Assembly: GCA_019056875.1 (NCBI GenBank)
Contig: DXJA01000071.1
Coordinates: forward strand, 1 to 9,371
Source: Candidatus Jordarchaeum madagascarense
Lineage (GTDB): Archaea > Asgardarchaeota > Jordiarchaeia > Jordiarchaeales > Jordiarchaeaceae
Direction: 5' to 3'
Length of the DNA: 9,371 nt
Shown here: piece after piece, positions 6,703 through 9,371 of the stretch
Numbering within the stretch: position 1 is the stretch's first letter
Layout: the number at the start of each line of letters is the position of its first letter
The notes under the pieces: generated by a model
What the model saw: the letters and a program-made list of their open reading frames with translations, nothing else
Told to the model about the DNA's origin: nothing
The model's database searches: none
Made by a program: the position numbers and the translations under genes

Positions 6703-7773
6703 TTATTTCAATTTTTGAATAATTGCTTCTGTAACATCACTAGTTTTCGATTTTCCCCCCATATCCGGGGTCAACACCTTTCCCACTCTGTAAACTTCCT
6801 TCACCGCATGTTCCAATTCCTCGGCTTTCTCTCTCATTCCCAGATAATCGAGCATCATTACGGAAGACAAAATACTTGCGGTGGGATTAGCAATACCCTT
6901 CCCTGCTATGTCAGGAGCGGATCCATGCACTGGTTCAAAGTAAGCGTACTTATCGCCAATACAGGCACTGGGAGCCATTCCTAATCCACCCATGAGTTCC
7001 GCGGCTAGGTCAGAAAGTATATCTCCAAACATGTTAGAAGTTACTATAACATCCATATCTTTGGGAAATCTTATAATTCTTCTCGCCATGTCATCAACAT
7101 AAAAATGTTCATACTTAAGTTCAGGATAATCCTTAACCACTTCTTCGCAGGTATTCTGGAATAGACCACAACTCTCTCTCAAAACATTGGATTTAGTGAC
7201 GCAGGTTAATTTTCCCTGAAACCCCTTTCCCTTCCGCTCTCTAGCCTTTTCACAGGCAAACCTTGCTATTCTTCTGCATCCCTTATTGGTGAAAATTCTT
7301 ATAGCAAATTTTCCAGTTCCGTAATCGGCAAAAGATTTTCCCAAGCGGTCTTTATACTGGGGTAGCTTTTCTGCCAATAACGAGAGATCGCCTTCTCTTC
7401 CCGGATACATACCTTCAGAGTTCTCTCTAACTATAAGAAAATCTATTCCTTCAGGGTCTTTTATTGGAGTCTGAACCCCCTCATAATATTTGATGGGTCT
7501 CAGGTTTGCGTAGGTATCAAGGAACCACCTCAAATAAGCTAGAATGAATACACTGGCTTGTTCTGTGGCTCCAAATAGAATTGCATCCGACTCATTTGTT
7601 AAATCCATCGCCTCTTTCGGAAAAGGTGTTCCAAACTTTTTTATTGCCGCTTCTCCGCATAAAGGTTTACTTATCTCAATATCTAAACCCATACTTTCCA
7701 AAACTTGAATCGCAGCATCAACCACTTCTGGCCCAATTCCATCTCCGCCAAGCGCAACAATCTTCTTAGCCAA
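6703..7773 (-). CDS. leuB: NAD-dependent isopropylmalate / isocitrate-family dehydrogenase (archaeal LeuB-like)
   Basis: This 356-residue enzyme oxidatively decarboxylates a 3-substituted malate to a 2-oxo acid. The motifs seen are GDGIGPEV (10-17), LRWFLDTYANLRP (81-93) with substrate arginines R82 and R92, VRENSEGMY (115-123) with R116 and Y123, K194 in TKSNVL, D227, and the metal aspartates D251 and D255 in SNMFGDILSD. EPVHGSAPDIAGKGIANP (280-297) carries the aspartate (D288) typical of NAD rather than NADP use. The short loop before LRxxL resembles methanogen 3-isopropylmalate/3-methylmalate dehydrogenase, and the arginine typical of homoisocitrate dehydrogenase is replaced by A79. Residues about 124-156 form a segment roughly 20 residues longer than I recall in that enzyme. 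The start is TTG 7773, with GAAGGG seven bases ahead; the next in-frame Met is residue 28, which would remove the nucleotide-binding start. It leads the three-gene cluster. A D-malate or tartrate dehydrogenase activity is possible. Confidence 0.87.
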   Translation of the reverse strand: MAKKIVALGGDGIGPEVVDAAIQVLESMGLDIEISKPLCGEAAIKKFGTPFPKEAMDLTNESDAILFGATEQASVFILAYLRWFLDTYANLRPIKYYEGVQTPIKDPEGIDFLIVRENSEGMYPGREGDLSLLAEKLPQYKDRLGKSFADYGTGKFAIRIFTNKGCRRIARFACEKARERKGKGFQGKLTCVTKSNVLRESCGLFQNTCEEVVKDYPELKYEHFYVDDMARRIIRFPKDMDVIVTSNMFGDILSDLAAELMGGLGMAPSACIGDKYAYFEPVHGSAPDIAGKGIANPTASILSSVMMLDYLGMREKAEELEHAVKEVYRVGKVLTPDMGGKSKTSDVTEAIIQKLK

Positions 7774-7837
7774 TTCTCATCCCTTCAGAATTTAACAATT
7801 CAATATCAAAATTAATAATTCCGACACATTTCATAAT

Positions 7838-7847
7838 TTAATATTAA
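7838..7847 (-). promoter_or_regulatory. Candidate TATA box for the leuB-leuC-leuD-like cluster
   Basis: TTAATATTAA is a perfect ten-base palindrome about 65 bases ahead of TTG 7773. Transcription beginning near 7817 would leave a leader of about 44 bases. Another AT stretch near 7806-7820 could serve instead. The region is AT-rich, so this is tentative. Confidence 0.35.
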
Positions 7848-7850
7848 TGT

Positions 7851-7866
7851 GCTATTTAACAATAGC
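7851..7866. promoter_or_regulatory. Perfect 6-4-6 dyad, candidate operator
   Basis: GCTATT-TAAC-AATAGC is a perfect inverted repeat directly upstream of the candidate TATA box of the leuB-like gene. Its size and place suit a dimeric regulator such as an Lrp or HTH family protein. A related GCTAT/ATAGC dyad lies in the leader of the SCP2 fusion gene. Confidence 0.4.
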
Positions 7867-7889
7867 CTTCAAATTAATAAAAATCAATG

Positions 7890-7940
7890 ATGGGAAAAAC
7901 TTTTCATAAGCCAAATGGAAAAATGTCAATGGGAAAAAAC
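7890..7940. repeat. Three imperfect ATGG(G)AAAAA repeats
   Basis: ATGGGAAAAAC (7890-7900), ATGGAAAAAT (7915-7924) and ATGGGAAAAAAC (7929-7940) lie in the same orientation upstream of the leuB-like promoter, with starts 25 and 14 bases apart. They could be binding sites or chance in AT-rich DNA. Confidence 0.4.
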
Positions 7941-8025
7941 TAAGATACCAATTTAGCCCTTTATTTGTAGTAAAATATTGTCGCAAGAACTATTTACTCA
8001 TCACTACACGCTAATACCAAGATTT

Positions 8026-8042
8026 AGGGCGAGCCCTTTTTT
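8026..8042 (+). terminator. Short GC dyad followed by T6, with no plus-strand gene
   Basis: AGGGCGAGCCCT (8026-8037) is a perfect dyad that can form AGGG/CCCT with a CGAG loop, directly followed by a run of Ts to 8042. It looks like a plus-strand intrinsic terminator, yet no plus-strand gene ends here. It may end an unrecognised RNA or be chance. Confidence 0.3.
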
Positions 8043-8117
8043 AGTTTTTATTTTTCGAAGATTATTTTTTTGGGGAGCACGTCTCTCCTTCTCGTAGATT
8101 CAGTATACCAATTCGTT

Positions 8118-8993
8118 TTATTCATACTTTGGAAGTTCTATATTAAACTCTTTTTCCACATCTTTTATTGCTTTGATAAAAGCTTCGACCATATTTGGCA
8201 TTAATGAATGCATTTTGAGAGCAGTCTCTGCTGAGGGTTCTAACTTGAATTTGCCGTCTAGGAAGGCTTGCATAGAATCAAAATTCCTATCGGAAAGAGC
8301 GCGGTAGCCGGTTTCAAAATCCTTATAGGTCATTATAGTTTCTCCGGTATCTTCCTCAGAGTCGAAATCAAACTGTAAAACCCCTTCATGGTCAAAATAA
8401 TAGTTCAACCTTTCAAAAGGCAAGTCGGGGGCCTTCTCAGTAAAGGTCGCCCCAACAAGACCTGCTTCTACAAACCTCTGCCTAACGGGCCTAAGATTCT
8501 CAGACCAGCGCAAGAGGATATACTTATTTATTAGAGGGGGCATCTCACAGGGTTTTGAGATTTTACTCCCCATCAACCGTAAATCCATAATTATTAGCCC
8601 GTCTCTTAGTGGATCAACGTCATTCTTTATTTTGGTACCCGTGGCGACCGAAATTACGGGTATATTATATTTCTCTGCGATTTCATTAACCGCATCAGTT
8701 TCCTCTCTGGTTCGAGGTAAAACAAGAATTCCAGCTTCAGCGAAAGATGTCAGTTTTATTCCGGACACTGACATATACAATTTTCTAAGGTATGGTTTAA
8801 GATCTACAGGGTCCGTTGAAACAAATCCTTCTCCAAGAAAGGCTGTAATCTCGATGGAAGCAGAATCGGTTTTATTTAAAATGGTCTCAAGATCAGCAGC
8901 TTCTACGGCTTCTTTTCGAATGACTCTGTCTACTAACACTTTACCAGTTTTTTCTTCCAAAATTTCTGTATCTTCCCTTTTTTCTCTACTCAT
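8118..8993 (-). CDS. Half FAD-binding module fused to an SCP2-like domain
   Basis: This is a 291-residue soluble protein with an unusual layout. Residues about 50-140 match the first lobe of the FAD-linked dehydrogenase encoded at 995-2491: GEGFVSTDPVDLKPYLR (54-70) against GEQFVSNTPEDLIPYLR, then ILVLPRTREE, IAEKYNIPVI and GLIIMDLRL. The second FAD lobe, with the pyrophosphate-binding glycines and the catalytic cap, is absent, so it cannot bind FAD in the usual way alone. From about 165 to 280 it looks like an SCP2 sterol-carrier-type fold: a basic helix, short strands, TIMTYKDFETGYRAL (219-233) and MQAFLDGKFKLE (241-252), then a helical end. SCP2 domains hold lipids or acyl groups. ATG 8993, with AGAGGAGG six bases ahead, is a much better start than ATG 9047, which adds 18 residues across that ribosome site. 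Function unknown; substrate presentation or a regulatory subunit are guesses. The SCP2 call is by eye. Confidence 0.75.
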   Translation of the reverse strand: MSREKREDTEILEEKTGKVLVDRVIRKEAVEAADLETILNKTDSASIEITAFLGEGFVSTDPVDLKPYLRKLYMSVSGIKLTSFAEAGILVLPRTREETDAVNEIAEKYNIPVISVATGTKIKNDVDPLRDGLIIMDLRLMGSKISKPCEMPPLINKYILLRWSENLRPVRQRFVEAGLVGATFTEKAPDLPFERLNYYFDHEGVLQFDFDSEEDTGETIMTYKDFETGYRALSDRNFDSMQAFLDGKFKLEPSAETALKMHSLMPNMVEAFIKAIKDVEKEFNIELPKYE

Positions 8994-8999
8994 TTTAAT

Positions 9000-9007
9000 C
9001 CTCCTCT
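9000..9007 (-). promoter_or_regulatory. Strong ribosome site deciding the SCP2 fusion start
   Basis: AGAGGAGG on the minus strand ends six bases before ATG 8993, the strongest Shine-Dalgarno match in the window. It lies within the extra 54 bases that would be coding if ATG 9047 were used. Confidence 0.75.
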
Positions 9008-9021
9008 GAGCTGAAATATTT

Positions 9022-9039
9022 GCTATGAATAGGAATAGC
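9022..9039. promoter_or_regulatory. GCTAT/ATAGC dyad in the SCP2 fusion leader
   Basis: GCTAT (9022-9026) and ATAGC (9035-9039) form a five-base inverted repeat around eight bases. On the minus strand it reads GGCTATT...ATAGC, the same outer sequence as the dyad at 7851-7866, though with a longer centre. It could be a shared regulator site. Confidence 0.3.
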
Positions 9040-9055
9040 CATTTCAAGTTTGATG

Positions 9056-9079
9056 AAATAGTTCCTCTAACAACTATTT
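9056..9079. promoter_or_regulatory. Perfect 8-8-8 inverted repeat over the SCP2 fusion promoter
   Basis: AAATAGTT (9056-9063) and AACTATTT (9072-9079) are perfect inverted copies separated by eight bases. One arm overlaps the candidate TATA box and the other lies near the expected transcription start, the position of a typical archaeal repressor site. Confidence 0.45.
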
Positions 9080-9083
9080 AAAA
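9074..9083 (-). promoter_or_regulatory. Candidate TATA box for the SCP2 fusion gene
   Basis: On the minus strand TTTTAAATAG, preceded by AAAC, gives a BRE-TATA-like site. A start near 9052 leaves a leader of about 58 bases before ATG 8993. Confidence 0.45.
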
Positions 9084-9093
9084 GTTTATATGC

Positions 9094-9371
9094 AAAAATT
9101 GATAAATTCAATATATTGAGCCAATTCACAAGAGAGGATTGAAAAAATATTTCAGAACTCTTTTGTTACATAATGTACAAACTCGAAATTTTAAATTCGG
9201 CTTTAATCCTTATCTTTAGATAATATTCTTGCTCAATTCACAAATAGAGCATACAATACAAAAGTAAAAATAAAATTCGAGAAAAACGAGTTTGAAATAA
9301 TTTAAATTTATATTATGAAATCCTATTTAAACGATTTAATTTATAAAAAATTACTTGAATGATTTTGATAA
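9094..9371. other. Gene-free AT-rich end of the window
   Basis: No reading frame of useful length, tRNA or CRISPR pattern is visible. The decamer CAATTCACAA occurs twice in direct orientation (9122-9131 and 9234-9243), 112 bases apart. The remainder is low-complexity AT-rich DNA that may hold the promoter of a gene beyond the window. Confidence 0.5.

Larger units (their letters stand above)
7774..8117. other. Gene-free regulatory spacer between the leuB-like gene and the SCP2 fusion gene
   Basis: I see no coding region, tRNA or clear structured RNA here. It holds the ribosome site for TTG 7773, a TATA-like palindrome, the dyad at 7851-7866, three GGAAAAA-type repeats, and a GC-rich dyad followed by Ts at 8026-8042. 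It also has three TACCAA-containing stretches near 7946, 8015 and 8106. Both flanking genes are on the minus strand, so this is a promoter region for the leuB-like cluster and the 3' region of the fusion gene. Confidence 0.6.

Noticed and set aside
6703..7773. Homoisocitrate dehydrogenase (AksF-type) assignment
   Set aside because: The arginine typical of homoisocitrate binding is replaced by A79, and the short loop before LRxxL looks like archaeal LeuB; not excluded experimentally.
7960..8010. A C-box-like GTGATGA on the minus strand suggesting a C/D guide RNA
   Set aside because: No CTGA D box follows at a suitable distance.
8072..8090. Hairpin GGGGAG...CTCCTT as a terminator for the SCP2 fusion gene
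   Set aside because: On the minus strand it is followed by As rather than Ts, and two of six pairs are G-U, so it is not a convincing terminator.
8994..9047. N-terminal extension of the SCP2 fusion beginning MKWLFLFIAN, resembling a signal peptide
   Set aside because: The strong AGAGGAGG site for ATG 8993 lies inside it, and no good ribosome site precedes ATG 9047, so it is probably leader RNA.
9094..9371. Possible CRISPR, attachment site or origin repeats
   Set aside because: Only one decamer recurs, twice; there is no regular spacing, tRNA end or replication gene nearby.

Overview
The window looks like a piece of an AT-rich archaeal genome. The reasons are TATA-like boxes 20-40 bases ahead of likely transcription starts, strong Shine-Dalgarno sites, leuB/leuC/leuD products that resemble methanogen-type archaeal enzymes more than bacterial ones, and an HdrD/GlcF-like protein with two non-cubane cluster motifs. 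The lineage is inferred; an uncultivated anaerobic archaeon fits, but nothing here fixes the phylum.

Layout. Bases 1-3769 hold three plus-strand genes. The first is an unrecognised four-cysteine protein (102-857, here called P1). It is followed by an FAD-linked dehydrogenase of the GlcD/VAO type (995-2491) and, 9 bases later, its probable Fe-S partner of the GlcF/HdrD type (2501-3769). A convergent spacer (3770-3937) with two hairpins and T-tracts separates these from a minus-strand gene (3938-4630, P2), a close paralog of P1. Upstream of P2 on the same strand is a tight leuB-leuC-leuD-like cluster (7773 down to 4903): NAD-dependent 3-isopropylmalate-type dehydrogenase, dehydratase large subunit and dehydratase small subunit. 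A 344-base spacer with dyads and repeats follows. The last gene (8118-8993, minus) appears to fuse the N-terminal half of an FAD-binding module, homologous to the one in the 995-2491 gene, to an SCP2-like lipid-binding domain. Bases 8994-9371 hold its promoter region and gene-free AT-rich DNA.

How the genes may work together. The dehydratase pair and dehydrogenase together isomerise a 2-substituted malate and oxidatively decarboxylate the product to a 2-oxo acid (the leucine/isoleucine type of pathway). The FAD plus Fe-S pair would oxidise a 2-hydroxy acid or similar substrate and pass electrons to a one- or two-electron carrier. Several substrate-site features of the Leu-type enzymes are unusual: a YMEA loop in the small subunit, loss of the usual T-x-P region in the large subunit, and a long insert in the dehydrogenase. 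No chain-starting synthase (LeuA/CimA/AksA) is present. The cluster may be an ordinary leucine operon beside a redox locus, or a specialised pathway on a bulky or hydrophobic acid. The P1/P2 pair and the half-FAD/SCP2 fusion are the least explained parts.

Start corrections: leuD-like at ATG 5406 rather than TTG 5424, leuC-like at ATG 6674 rather than TTG 6701, and the SCP2 fusion at ATG 8993 rather than ATG 9047. Each is supported by a Shine-Dalgarno site.
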